The position numbers were made by a program, and so were the translations under genes. From Candidatus Hemicellulosilyticus sp. P3 (GTDB lineage: Bacteria; Bacteroidota; Bacteroidia; Bacteroidales; P3), in contig LPNH01000014.1 in the NCBI GenBank assembly GCA_001543385.1, forward strand, positions 58,457 through 122,456: a stretch of DNA of 64,000 nt, read 5' to 3'. The notes below the pieces were generated by a model. The model did not search any database. It was given only the letters and a program-made list of their open reading frames with translations, and was not told where the DNA came from. Positions 19,424-27,310 of the stretch are shown piece after piece. Each line of letters begins with the position of its first letter. The stretch's first letter is position 1.

Positions 19424-20488
19424 ATGATTACAAAGACGCAAATAGAGATGGCGCTGAGCCATGTCAACGACCCGGACCTGGGGCAGAGTCTCACACAGCT
19501 GGGCATGATTGAGAATATCACTGTCGAGGGCAAGAAGGTGGCTTTCGACCTGGTGCTGACAACGCCGGCATGCCCGATGAAACAAAAGATGAGCGACGAC
19601 TGTGTGGCAGCTATCCACGAGTATGTGGACCGGGATGCGGAGGTGGAGGTGCGGCTGACCTCACGCCCCGCCCGGCAGCAAGAGGACGAATTGTTGTCGC
19701 TGAAAGATGTTCGCAACATTATTGTCGTGGCATCGGGCAAAGGCGGTGTGGGCAAGAGCACCGTGGCGGTCAATCTGGCCATTTCGCTGGCACGCACCGG
19801 CGCCAAGGTGGCGCTTGTCGACGCCGATATTTACGGACCTTCCATCCCCATCATGTTCGACCTGAGCCAACAGGATATCTATAGCTACAGCCATGAGGGC
19901 AAGACTTATATGCAACCTGTGGAGAAATATGGTGTCAAGCTGATGTCGGTGGGCTTTTTTGTCGACCCGGCCAAGGCTATCGCCTGGCGCGGCCCCATGG
20001 CCAGCGGCGCACTGAAACAATTGATTAACGAGACATGGTGGGGCGAGGTGGATTATATGGTGGTCGATATGCCGCCGGGAACCGGAGACATTCAGCTGAC
20101 GCTGGCACAGTCCATCCCCGTGTCGGGCGCCATCATTGTGAGCACCCCGCAGCAGGTGGCACTGGCCGACGTGGTGCGCGGTGTCGAGCTGTTCCGCAAC
20201 CCCGGTCTCAATATCCCGGTGCTGGGATTTGTGGAGAATATGGCATATTTCACCCCGGCCGAACTGCCCGCGAACCGCTATTATATCTTCGGCAAGGGTG
20301 GATACCGCCAACTGGCCGAAGAGATGAAAATACCGCTGCTGGCGGAGATCCCGCTGGTGCAACGCATTGCCGAAAGCGGCGACTCGGGACGCCCCGCCGC
20401 CCTGTGGAGCGACCAGCCGCGCCCCGAACGCGACGCCTTCGACGAACTGGCCGCCAATACGGTACGCGAACTTTGCAAACTGGCATGA
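19424..20488 (+). CDS. Mrp/ApbC-family Fe-S cluster carrier ATPase
   Basis: A P-loop ATPase that shuttles iron-sulfur clusters. An N-terminal MIP18/DUF59 domain (about residues 4-80, with VNDPDLGQSLTQLGMI and TTPACPMK) precedes the deviant Walker A SGKGGVGKSTVAVNLA (about 104-119). VDADIYGPSIP, MPPGTGDIQLT and STPQQVALADV are the family motifs. The CxxC cluster ligands of many Mrp proteins are replaced by ENMAYFTPAELPANRYYIFG, a form common in Bacteroidota. The ATG at 19424 follows an in-frame TTG. It is followed by a NifU-like scaffold gene, consistent with an Fe-S assembly pair. Confidence 0.93.
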   Translation: MITKTQIEMALSHVNDPDLGQSLTQLGMIENITVEGKKVAFDLVLTTPACPMKQKMSDDCVAAIHEYVDRDAEVEVRLTSRPARQQEDELLSLKDVRNIIVVASGKGGVGKSTVAVNLAISLARTGAKVALVDADIYGPSIPIMFDLSQQDIYSYSHEGKTYMQPVEKYGVKLMSVGFFVDPAKAIAWRGPMASGALKQLINETWWGEVDYMVVDMPPGTGDIQLTLAQSIPVSGAIIVSTPQQVALADVVRGVELFRNPGLNIPVLGFVENMAYFTPAELPANRYYIFGKGGYRQLAEEMKIPLLAEIPLVQRIAESGDSGRPAALWSDQPRPERDAFDELAANTVRELCKLA

Positions 20489-20540
20489 GCGGCCGGAACT
20501 TGAAACCGATGTTTAACAGTAACAATAATTTTTTAATGTC

Positions 20541-20789
20541 ATGACAGACCAAGAGAAAACTATCGTTGAAGAGAAAGTGAAGAGCGCTATCCAGCAAATC
20601 CGCCCTTACCTGCAGCAAGACGGCGGCGACGTGGAGTATGTCGATATGACGAACGAAGGCGTTGTCATGGTGCGCCTGCAAGGCCACTGCGGCAGCTGCC
20701 CGCACGCCATGATGTCACTCAAGCAGGGCATCGAGACCTCTATCAAAGAGGTGATACCCGAAGTCAAATCAGTGGAACGGGTGCTTTAG
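20541..20789 (+). CDS. NifU-like Fe-S scaffold protein
   Basis: An 82-residue protein matching the NifU C-terminal domain. LQQDGGDVEYVDMTNEGVV leads to GHCGSCPHAMMSLKQGIE, whose CxxC ligands bind a cluster shared between two subunits. It is immediately downstream of the Mrp-like ATPase, so the pair probably forms a cluster assembly and delivery unit. Length and motif are complete. Confidence 0.93.
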   Translation: MTDQEKTIVEEKVKSAIQQIRPYLQQDGGDVEYVDMTNEGVVMVRLQGHCGSCPHAMMSLKQGIETSIKEVIPEVKSVERVL

Positions 20790-20810
20790 CACCGCTTACA
20801 GCCCGATCCT

Positions 20811-21359
20811 ATGATTTATACAAAAACAGGGGACAACGGCACCACCTCGCTGGTGGGCGGCGCCCGCGTGGACAAGGACGACGCCCGTGTGGAGGCCTAC
20901 GGCACTGTCGACGAACTGAACGCCCAGATGGCGCTGATGGCCGAACTGATGGGACACGACGCCGACGATTACGCGATTGTCAAAACGGTGCAACGCCATC
21001 TTTTTATTATCCAGACGCTGCTTGCCACAGAGGACAGGGAGCTGGCGCAGAAGCTGCCGCAGCTGGAGGAGGAGCAGGTGCAATGGATGGAACGGCAGAT
21101 CGACCGCATCGACGGCGGCCTGCCCCGGCTGCGCTCCTTTGTGCTGCCTGGCGGCACGACGGCAGGCGCACAGTGCCACGTGGCCCGGTGTGTGTGCCGG
21201 CGGGCCGAACGGCGTGTCGTCACGATGCAGCACGAGGCACCCGGCGTATCCGCCGCCACCATCCTGGCCTATCTGAACCGGCTCTCCGACTGGCTCTTCG
21301 TATTGGGACGGAAATGGACGCTGAAAGGCGGTGGAGAAGACTGTGTATCAGTCGGCTGA
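20811..21359 (+). CDS. PduO-type cob(I)alamin adenosyltransferase
   Basis: A 182-residue enzyme that transfers the adenosyl group of ATP to cob(I)alamin to make coenzyme B12. The N terminus has the ATP-binding motif YTKTGDNGTTSLVGGARVDKD. YGTVDELNAQMAL and the later CHVARCVCRRAERRVV and LNRLSDWLFVLGR are the family's helical signatures. It starts 21 bases after the NifU-like gene. Presence implies cobalamin-dependent metabolism, such as methylmalonyl-CoA mutase, elsewhere in the genome. Confidence 0.94.
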   Translation: MIYTKTGDNGTTSLVGGARVDKDDARVEAYGTVDELNAQMALMAELMGHDADDYAIVKTVQRHLFIIQTLLATEDRELAQKLPQLEEEQVQWMERQIDRIDGGLPRLRSFVLPGGTTAGAQCHVARCVCRRAERRVVTMQHEAPGVSAATILAYLNRLSDWLFVLGRKWTLKGGGEDCVSVG

Positions 21360-21401
21360 CATTTTATCTCAGGTGTATATTGCATTTCTCGGAAAAAGAC
21401 G

Positions 21402-21409
21402 TACTTTTG
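21402..21409 (+). promoter_or_regulatory. Promoter for the DUF2795 gene
   Basis: TACTTTTG matches TAnnTTTG, with a TTG at 21380-21382 exactly 19 bases upstream as the -33 element. It lies 32 bases before the DUF2795 ATG. Confidence 0.7.
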
Positions 21410-21441
21410 CAAAAAATATCGCTTCATAGCACATCTGATTT

Positions 21442-21663
21442 ATGTATTGGACACTTGAATTGGCATCAAAGTTAGAGGACGCGCCTTGGCCTGCGACGAA
21501 GGAGGAACTGATTGACTATGCCCAACGCACAGGAGCTCCGATGGAAGTTATTGAGAATCTGCAGGAAATAGAGGACGAAGGCGACGCCTATGAAAGCATC
21601 GAAGACATCTGGCCCGACTATCCCACCAAAGAGGACTTTTTCTTCCAGGAAGACGAGTATTAG
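21442..21663 (+). CDS. DUF2795 domain protein
   Basis: A 73-residue acidic cytoplasmic protein starting MYWTLELASKLEDAPWPATK and ending in a strongly acidic tail (EDFFFQEDEY). The middle ATKEELIDYAQRTGAPMEVIENLQ fits the DUF2795 fold. The role of the family is unknown. It has its own promoter and overlaps the following DUF2520 gene by a few bases, so the two appear to be translated together. Confidence 0.85.
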   Translation: MYWTLELASKLEDAPWPATKEELIDYAQRTGAPMEVIENLQEIEDEGDAYESIEDIWPDYPTKEDFFFQEDEY

Positions 21664-22429
21664 TGTCTCATTTGTCGGGGCCGGCCATGTGGCCACCCAT
21701 TTTGCTTTGGCATTTCACGCGGCAGGATGCCGCGTTGTGGAGGTGTGTGCACGCAACATAGACCATGCGGCGGCATTGGCGGCGCAAGTTGGGGCGCAAG
21801 CGGTGTCCGGGCCTGCGGAGCTCGACACGGCGGTGGATTTTTGCATTGTCGCCGTCAACGACGATGCACTACCGGCTGTCGCCGGACAGCTGCATCTCCC
21901 CCACTCCGTCACAGTCCACACCTCGGGCGCAACAGAGGCGGAGGTGCTGCGCGGCGTATCGCCGCATTACGGTGTGCTGTGGTCGCCCATGTCTTTTGTA
22001 CGGCAGGAGGCAATGGATTATTCGTCGCTGCCGTTCTGTATCGAGGGCTCCGACGCGGCGGCCGCCGACGCGGTGGAACGACTGGCTCGCCGGGTGAGCG
22101 GCAGGGTCTGCCGGATGGATGCCGGCCAACGGCGCTGGGCACATCTGTCGGCAACGGTGGTCAACAATTTCGGCAATGCTATGCTGGCTGAGGTGCAGCG
22201 GATGGCGGCGCAAGAGCGGCTGCCCTTTGACCTGTTGCTGCCTATTGTCAATCAGACGGCGCAACGGGCCGCCCTCGACAACCTGTGGAGCCGGCAGACG
22301 GGACCCGCTGTCCGGCAGGACCGCAACACCATCGCCGCCCACAGGGCCATGCTGGCCGGACACCCCCGGATGCTGGAGCTGTATGATGTGTTCACCCGGC
22401 TGATTGCCGACAGGGACTCTTCGCAATGA
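21659..22429 (+). CDS. Rossmann-fold DUF2520 protein
   Basis: A protein of about 256 residues with an N-terminal NAD(P)-binding fold (VSFVGAGHVATHFALAFHAAG) and a C-terminal DUF2520 helical domain containing GQRRWAHLSATVVNNFGNAML. The family resembles ketopantoate reductase and pyrroline-carboxylate reductase, but its substrate is unknown. No ATG, GTG or TTG lies at the expected place. The open frame reaches back to an ATG at 21590, but that N terminus is antisense-like residue usage inside the DUF2795 gene. ATT at 21659, overlapping the DUF2795 TAG, fits the family start best and would be a rare start codon. The 3' end overlaps tatD as ATGA. Confidence 0.8.
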   Translation: MSVSFVGAGHVATHFALAFHAAGCRVVEVCARNIDHAAALAAQVGAQAVSGPAELDTAVDFCIVAVNDDALPAVAGQLHLPHSVTVHTSGATEAEVLRGVSPHYGVLWSPMSFVRQEAMDYSSLPFCIEGSDAAAADAVERLARRVSGRVCRMDAGQRRWAHLSATVVNNFGNAMLAEVQRMAAQERLPFDLLLPIVNQTAQRAALDNLWSRQTGPAVRQDRNTIAAHRAMLAGHPRMLELYDVFTRLIADRDSSQ

Positions 22430-23193
22430 TTGACACGCATAGCCATATTTACGACGAGGCGTTCGACGCCGACAGGGAGGAGACCCTGCGTCGCGCCTGC
22501 GATGCAGGGGTCGAGATGTTGCTGCTGCCGGCCATCGACAGCCACTCGCTGCCGCAACAGGAGCGGCTGGCTGCAACGCACGCGGATATGTGCCGCCAGA
22601 TGGCGGGGCTGCACCCCACCTCGGTCGACGCGCACTTTGAGGAGGAGCTGGCGCTCGTGCAACAACGGCTTTTCGACCCCGCAAGACACTATGTGGCCGT
22701 GGGTGAGATAGGTCTCGACTTGTACCGGGACTCGTCCTGGCTGGAAGAGCAGCGCGAGGTGCTGCGGCGCCAGATGCAATGGGCCCGGGAGCTACACCTG
22801 CCGGTGGCTTTGCATGTGCGGAAAGCGTACAATGAGCTTTTCGCACTGCTGCGCCAACTCAACTATGGCCGGTATGCGGGGGTGATGCATTGTTTCGGAG
22901 GCAGCGTGCAGGAGGCTCTACGGGCTGTGGAGATGGGTTTTTATATCGGGGTGGGCGGCGTCGTTACATTTAAGAACGCCACCCTTGCCAAGGTGGCAGC
23001 CGCCGTGCCGCTGGAACGTGTCGTGCTGGAGACCGATGCGCCCTACTTAGCTCCTGTGCCTTACCGCGGACAGCGCAACGAGCCCGCCTATCTTGTCGAG
23101 GTGGCACGCACGATAGCGGCGCTGCGCGGCATCACGACGGATGAAGTGGACGAGGTGACAACGGATAACGCCCGCCGGCTCTTTGCTTTATAG
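22426..23193 (+). CDS. TatD-family metal-dependent hydrolase
   Basis: A 255-residue TIM-barrel hydrolase. The metal ligands begin with MIDTHSHIYD, continue with GEIGLDLYRD (Glu), PVALHVRKAY (His), MHCFGGS (His) and end with LETDAPYLAPVPYRGQRNEP. TatD proteins are DNases, some acting on 3' ends during repair. This is complete and standard. The ATG overlaps the upstream TGA by four bases, so it is coupled to the DUF2520 gene. Confidence 0.94.
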   Translation: MIDTHSHIYDEAFDADREETLRRACDAGVEMLLLPAIDSHSLPQQERLAATHADMCRQMAGLHPTSVDAHFEEELALVQQRLFDPARHYVAVGEIGLDLYRDSSWLEEQREVLRRQMQWARELHLPVALHVRKAYNELFALLRQLNYGRYAGVMHCFGGSVQEALRAVEMGFYIGVGGVVTFKNATLAKVAAAVPLERVVLETDAPYLAPVPYRGQRNEPAYLVEVARTIAALRGITTDEVDEVTTDNARRLFAL

Positions 23194-23255
23194 GCACCGG
23201 GACCCCCTATTTCCAAATTCTTCTGAACTCGCGTGTAAGGTAAATAAAAATTTTA

Positions 23256-23263
23256 TATCTTTG
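23256..23263 (+). promoter_or_regulatory. Promoter for the carboxyltransferase gene
   Basis: TATCTTTG, an exact -7 consensus match, followed by a leader of about 75 bases before the TTG start at 23342. Confidence 0.65.
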
Positions 23264-23341
23264 CACTCCATTGCTTGTCTTTACGCGCGGAAGATGTGCG
23301 AAAGACGGTTCATTATTCATTAACCTATAAATAATACAATA

Positions 23342-25126
23342 TTGAAAGAGATAAAGTTTTCACTTGTCTATCGGGACATGTGGCAGTCGTCAGGCAAATA
23401 TCAGCCCCGCGTCGACCAGTTGGTGTCGGTGGCGCCGGCCATTGTGGACATGGGTTGCTTTGACCGCGTCGAGACCAACGGCGGCGCGTTTGAGCAGGTG
23501 AACCTCATGTATGGAGAGAATCCGAACAAGGCGGTGCGCGCCTGGACCCACGCTTTCAACAAGGCCGGCATCCAGACCCACATGCTTGAACGCGCGCTCA
23601 ACGGACTGCGTATGTATGGTGTGCCGAAAGATGTGCGCCAGCTGATGCCGCGTGTGAAAAAGGCGCAGGGGGTGGATATCATGCGTTCGTTCTGCGGACT
23701 GAACGACCCCCGCAACTTGGAGCTGTCGATACGCTATGCCAAGGAGGCCGGCATGATCTCGCAGGCGGCCCTGAGCATCACGCACTCGCCGGTCCATACG
23801 GTGGATTACTATCTGGGGCTGGTGGACAAGCTGGTGGAGTTCGGCGCCGACGAGATTGCCCTCAAGGATATGGCCGGCGTCGGCCGCCCCGCTACCTTAG
23901 GCAAACTGGTCTATGAGATTAAAAAGAAGTATCCACATATCGTTATACAGTACCACGGACACACCGGGCCGGGGCTGTCGATGGCCTCGACACTGGAGGT
24001 GGCCAAAGCCGGCGCCGATGTGATTGACTGTGCCATGGAGCCGCTGTCGTGGGGAATGGTGCACCCCGATGTCATCTCGGTGCAGGCGATGCTGAAAGAC
24101 GCGGGGTTCCTCGTCAAGGATATCAACATGAAGGCCTATATGGAGGCCCGCCGCCTGACGCAGACGTTCATTGATGACTTTCTGGGCCTCTATATCAACC
24201 CCAAGAACAAGATCAGCACCTCCATGCTGGTGGGATGCGGACTGCCGGGCGGCATGATGGGTTCGATGATGACCGACCTCAAGGGAATGCACAATGCCAT
24301 CAATATGGCGTTGAAGAAGAATGGCAAACCCGAGGTGTCGTTCGACGATCTCACTATCCAGCTTTTCCAAGAGGTGGAGTATATCTGGCCCAAGCTGGGC
24401 TACCCGCCATTGGTGACCCCGTTCAGCCAGTATACAAAAAACATCGCCTTGATGAACATCATGGCTATGGCCAACAACCAGCCCCGGTTCAGCAATATCG
24501 ACAAGGACAGCTGGAGCATGATACTGGGCAAGGCGGGCCGCCTGCCCGGCAAGCTGGACGACGAGATTGTCGCTTTGGCCAAAAAGAACGGCCATGAATT
24601 TTTCGAGGGCAACCCGCAGGATGCCTATCCGGACGCCCTGCCACAGTATATTGAAGAGATGAAGCAGAATGGCTGGGAGCGCGGCGAAGACGACGAGGAG
24701 CTCTTTGAGCTGGCCATGCATGACCGCCAATACCGCGACTATAAGTCAGGTGTCGCCAAGGAACGCTTCAACAAGGAGATTGCGCAGTTACGCGCCGAGG
24801 CCTCGGCCAAGACGGCGCCTGCCGCCGCACCGAAAGAGGAACCCCGGAGCGGAGTCAGCCTCAACTTCCTCTCCAGCAGCCACCCCGATGCGGTGCCGGT
24901 GGTGGCCGCCGCGACAGGGCAGATTCTGTGGCAGCTTGACTTCAACGACCGCTCAGTGCCTCCCGCACCGGGCCGTGCCTACAAGGCCGGCGACACATTC
25001 TGCGTTATCCAGGCCTCCTACGCCCTGATGCCTGTGACGCTGGAGCAAGACGGCAAACTGGTCGACACCTGTGTGGCGCAAGGGCAGATGGTGAGCAAAG
25101 GCGATATCATCGGCTGGATGAAGTGA
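23342..25126 (+). CDS. Carboxyltransferase (oxaloacetate decarboxylase alpha/pyruvate carboxylase B type) with a non-biotinylatable carrier domain
   Basis: A 594-residue protein. The N-terminal carboxyltransferase TIM barrel (about 5-300) contains RDMWQSSGKYQPRVDQ, metal-binding EIALKDMAG and IQYHGHTGPG. The conserved PYC_OADA domain follows (about 310-475, with LGYPPLVTPFSQY and DAYPDAL). An Ala/Pro linker leads to a C-terminal biotin-carrier-like domain. In that domain the biotinylation motif AMK is read as ASY, so Tyr560 (codon 25019-25021) replaces the lysine. The barrel still looks intact. It would need a separate biotin carrier or a different role. The start is TTG, after a good promoter. 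The next gene is rnfA, with its own promoter. In this family's usual setting it decarboxylates oxaloacetate or carboxylates pyruvate with biotin. Confidence 0.88.
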   Translation: MKEIKFSLVYRDMWQSSGKYQPRVDQLVSVAPAIVDMGCFDRVETNGGAFEQVNLMYGENPNKAVRAWTHAFNKAGIQTHMLERALNGLRMYGVPKDVRQLMPRVKKAQGVDIMRSFCGLNDPRNLELSIRYAKEAGMISQAALSITHSPVHTVDYYLGLVDKLVEFGADEIALKDMAGVGRPATLGKLVYEIKKKYPHIVIQYHGHTGPGLSMASTLEVAKAGADVIDCAMEPLSWGMVHPDVISVQAMLKDAGFLVKDINMKAYMEARRLTQTFIDDFLGLYINPKNKISTSMLVGCGLPGGMMGSMMTDLKGMHNAINMALKKNGKPEVSFDDLTIQLFQEVEYIWPKLGYPPLVTPFSQYTKNIALMNIMAMANNQPRFSNIDKDSWSMILGKAGRLPGKLDDEIVALAKKNGHEFFEGNPQDAYPDALPQYIEEMKQNGWERGEDDEELFELAMHDRQYRDYKSGVAKERFNKEIAQLRAEASAKTAPAAAPKEEPRSGVSLNFLSSSHPDAVPVVAAATGQILWQLDFNDRSVPPAPGRAYKAGDTFCVIQASYALMPVTLEQDGKLVDTCVAQGQMVSKGDIIGWMK

Positions 25127-25158
25127 CACCCGGATTTGGCTATATAAAAAATAATATG

Positions 25159-25166
25159 TATTTTTG
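25159..25166 (+). promoter_or_regulatory. Promoter for rnfA
   Basis: TATTTTTG matches TAnnTTTG and lies 30 bases before the rnfA ATG, so rnfA can be transcribed separately from the upstream gene. Confidence 0.6.
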
Positions 25167-25196
25167 CCCGATTGTATGACATTAGCAATGTGACTT

Positions 25197-25787
25197 ATGG
25201 AAGGCATTAGTATTTTTGCGTTGATTATCGGCGCCATATTTGTCAACAATGTGGTGCTGGCACAGTTTTTAGGCATCTGCCCTTTCCTGGGCGTGTCGAA
25301 GGATGTCAAGAGCTCGCTGGGCATGGGCGGCGCCGTGCTGTTTGTCATGCTGCTGGCCACGCTGGTGACCTATCTGATTATGCAGTATGTGCTGGTCCCG
25401 CTGAATGTCGTCTACCTGCAGACCATCGCCTATATTCTTGTCATCGCCACCTTGGTGCAGATGGTCGAGATTGTGCTCAAAAAAGTCGCCCCGGCGCTCT
25501 ATCAAGCTTTGGGTGTCTTTCTGCCGCTTATCACCACCAACTGTGCCGTGCTGGGCGTGGCGTTGCTGGTGGTGCAGAAGGAGATGAACCTGATGCAGAG
25601 CGTCGTTTACGCCACCTCTATCGCTGTCGGCTTCACACTGGCGTTGGTCATTTTTGCCGGCATCCGCGAACAGATGGAACTGACCGGCGTCCCAAAGGGG
25701 ATGAAGGGAACCCCTATCGCCCTTGTCACCGCCGGTATTTTGGCTATGGCATTTATGGGTTTCAACGGTTTAGTACCTCTTCCTTAA
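25197..25787 (+). CDS. rnfA: Electron transport complex subunit RnfA
   Basis: A 196-residue, six-helix inner-membrane subunit of the Rnf ferredoxin:NAD+ oxidoreductase, which couples electron transfer to Na+ or H+ export. The hallmarks are FVNNVVLAQFLGICPFLGVSKD near the N terminus and LPLITTNCAVLGVALLVVQ in the middle, two half-repeats each with a conserved Cys. The NNVVL form points to RnfA rather than the paralogue NqrE. The other rnf genes (B, C, D, G, E) are not on either side. It is therefore an isolated subunit gene or the tail of a rearranged operon. Confidence 0.92.
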   Translation: MEGISIFALIIGAIFVNNVVLAQFLGICPFLGVSKDVKSSLGMGGAVLFVMLLATLVTYLIMQYVLVPLNVVYLQTIAYILVIATLVQMVEIVLKKVAPALYQALGVFLPLITTNCAVLGVALLVVQKEMNLMQSVVYATSIAVGFTLALVIFAGIREQMELTGVPKGMKGTPIALVTAGILAMAFMGFNGLVPLP

Positions 25788-25904
25788 ATGCAGTCAACAG
25801 TATTTGTTAAAATTTAACACTTTGCAGACACACTGCAAATCAGCATTTTACAATCAAACGGAGTGGTTTTTTATTTTTTTAAACTCTGTTATTAAAATTG
25901 TTTG

Positions 25905-25912
25905 TACCTTTG
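25905..25912 (+). promoter_or_regulatory. Promoter for the small acidic lipoprotein
   Basis: TACCTTTG, an exact consensus match, 45 bases before the lipoprotein ATG. The rest of the 170-base gap after rnfA is AT-rich with no gene. Confidence 0.75.
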
Positions 25913-25956
25913 CACTGAAAACAATTTCAAAGATAACAACTTAAACACTTAACAAG

Positions 25957-26148
25957 ATGAAAAAAGTATTCTTTCTGTTAGCAGTTGCCGGTATGTTCTC
26001 GTTTGCCGCCTGTAACAACAACAACGCTGAAGCTCCTGTTGAGGAGGCTCCCGTCGAGGAGATCGTTGAGGCTCCCGCCGAGATGACTGACAGCACCACC
26101 GTTGAGGCTCCCGTCGAGGAGGCTGCTCAGGAGGTTGTCGCCGAATAA
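25957..26148 (+). CDS. Small acidic repeat lipoprotein
   Basis: A 63-residue protein. MKKVFFLLAVAGMFSFAAC is a lipoprotein signal ending in the lipobox AAC. The mature part is about 44 residues of Glu, Ala, Pro and Val built from the repeated unit APVEE, occurring three times, plus variants such as EIVEAPAE. It has no hydrophobic or catalytic feature. A consensus promoter and a strong terminator flank it, so it is a single-gene and probably abundant transcript. Similar tiny lipoproteins are common in Bacteroidota. Function unknown. Confidence 0.85.
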   Translation: MKKVFFLLAVAGMFSFAACNNNNAEAPVEEAPVEEIVEAPAEMTDSTTVEAPVEEAAQEVVAE

Positions 26149-26165
26149 GGCCGACTGCTCGTCAC

Positions 26166-26204
26166 AAAAAAAACGGATTGTCCGATGGACAATCCGTTTT
26201 TTTT
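26166..26204. terminator. Bidirectional terminator between lipoprotein gene and trpS
   Basis: An 11-bp stem (26173-26183 pairs with 26187-26197) with a GAT loop. It is flanked by an A-run on the left and TTTTTTT on the right, so it should stop the lipoprotein transcript (plus) and the trpS transcript (minus). Confidence 0.85.
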
Positions 26205-26220
26205 GTGGTATATCCTTCCA

Positions 26221-27219
26221 CTACTGGCGATAGCCTATGACATGACGCACTTCGTCGAGGGTGTGGCGGGCGCTTTCGTGTGCGCGTTCCTTGCCATGGT
26301 CCATGATGCGGCGCAGCGACACTTCGTCGGCACCCAGCTCGGCAATACGGGCTCTGAAGGGCTCGGTGAAACGGATCATGTCTTCGGCCAGTTGTTTTTT
26401 CATGTCACCGTAGCGTATCTGACAACTGTCGTACTGCTCTTCAAAGTAGCGGACTGCGTCGGCGGACGACACGGCCCGCATCAAGGCAAACAGGTTTTCT
26501 ATCTCGACCGGCTTGGCCTGTCCGGGCTCGACGGGGCCGCTGTCGGTCTTGGCTTTCATGATCTTCTTGCGGATGACGGAGGGGTCGTCATTGAGAAAGA
26601 TGGCGTTGCCTTCGCCCTCTGACTTGCCCATCTTGCCACTGCCATTGAGACCCGGTATCTTGACCAAGTCGTGACCGTAGTTGTAGGCCTGCGGCAAGGG
26701 GAAGAGCTCGGTATGGTACATGCTGTTGAAGCGCTGCGCGAAGGTCCGCGTCATCTCAAGGTGCTGCTCTTGGTCTTTGCCCACGGGCACCCGCGTGGCT
26801 TTGTGGATGAGTATGTCGGCGGCCATCAGCGTGGGATAGGTCAACAGACCGGCATTGACGTTGCCGGGCTGCTGCCGCACTTTGTCTTTGAAGGAGGTGA
26901 CGCGCTCCAACTCACCCAGATAGGCGTTCATGTTGAGAAAGAGGTAGAGCTCGACGGTCTCAGGCAGGTCGCTCTGCAGGTAGATGGTGGACTTCTCCGG
27001 GTCAAGGCCGGCCGCCAGGTATTGCACCAGAATCTGGCGTGCGTTGTTGTAAAGATTGTCCGGCGTGGGATGGGTGGTCAGCGAATGGTAGTCGGCGACA
27101 AAAAAGAAGCATTCGTGCTCGTCCTGCATCTTTACAAAGTTGCGTAAGGCGCCGAAATAGTTGCCAAGATGCAGGTTGCCCGTCGGACGGATGCCGCTGC
27201 ATACAATCTCTCGTTTCAT
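26221..27219 (-). CDS. trpS: Tryptophanyl-tRNA synthetase
   Basis: A class I aminoacyl-tRNA synthetase of 332 residues. The HIGH-like motif is PTGNLHLGNYFG near the N terminus, and the KMSKS loop is KMGKSEG (about residue 195). DQEQHLEMTR and a DILIHKATRVPVG stretch are TrpS features. The start at 27219 (MKREIVCSG) matches the family; the longer open frame upstream crosses the promoter. TrpS is the known target of HipT kinase in the E. coli HipBST system, and two hipBST-like modules lie about 22-26 kb away in this window. That link is only an inference. Confidence 0.96.
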   Translation of the reverse strand: MKREIVCSGIRPTGNLHLGNYFGALRNFVKMQDEHECFFFVADYHSLTTHPTPDNLYNNARQILVQYLAAGLDPEKSTIYLQSDLPETVELYLFLNMNAYLGELERVTSFKDKVRQQPGNVNAGLLTYPTLMAADILIHKATRVPVGKDQEQHLEMTRTFAQRFNSMYHTELFPLPQAYNYGHDLVKIPGLNGSGKMGKSEGEGNAIFLNDDPSVIRKKIMKAKTDSGPVEPGQAKPVEIENLFALMRAVSSADAVRYFEEQYDSCQIRYGDMKKQLAEDMIRFTEPFRARIAELGADEVSLRRIMDHGKERAHESARHTLDEVRHVIGYRQ

Positions 27220-27252
27220 GATGGGAAGGGGTGATGTTAGACGTTCTGTGTG

Positions 27253-27260
27253 CAAAGTTA
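27253..27260 (-). promoter_or_regulatory. Promoter -7 element for trpS
   Basis: The minus strand reads TAACTTTG, an exact consensus match 34 bases before the trpS ATG. It is divergent from the manC element at 27272. Confidence 0.65.
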
Positions 27261-27271
27261 CAAAAAAAAAG

Positions 27272-27279
27272 TATCTTTG
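27272..27279 (+). promoter_or_regulatory. Promoter -7 element for manC
   Basis: TATCTTTG, an exact consensus match, 32 bases before the manC ATG. The trpS element is 11 bases away on the other strand. Confidence 0.65.
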
Positions 27280-27310
27280 CATTTTGTCGCTTTACATCAA
27301 GCCCACTGCA

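Noticed and set aside
25957-26148. The APVEE repeats as a simple-sequence artefact rather than a gene
   Set aside because: A lipoprotein signal with a proper lipobox, a consensus promoter and a strong terminator all support a real small gene.
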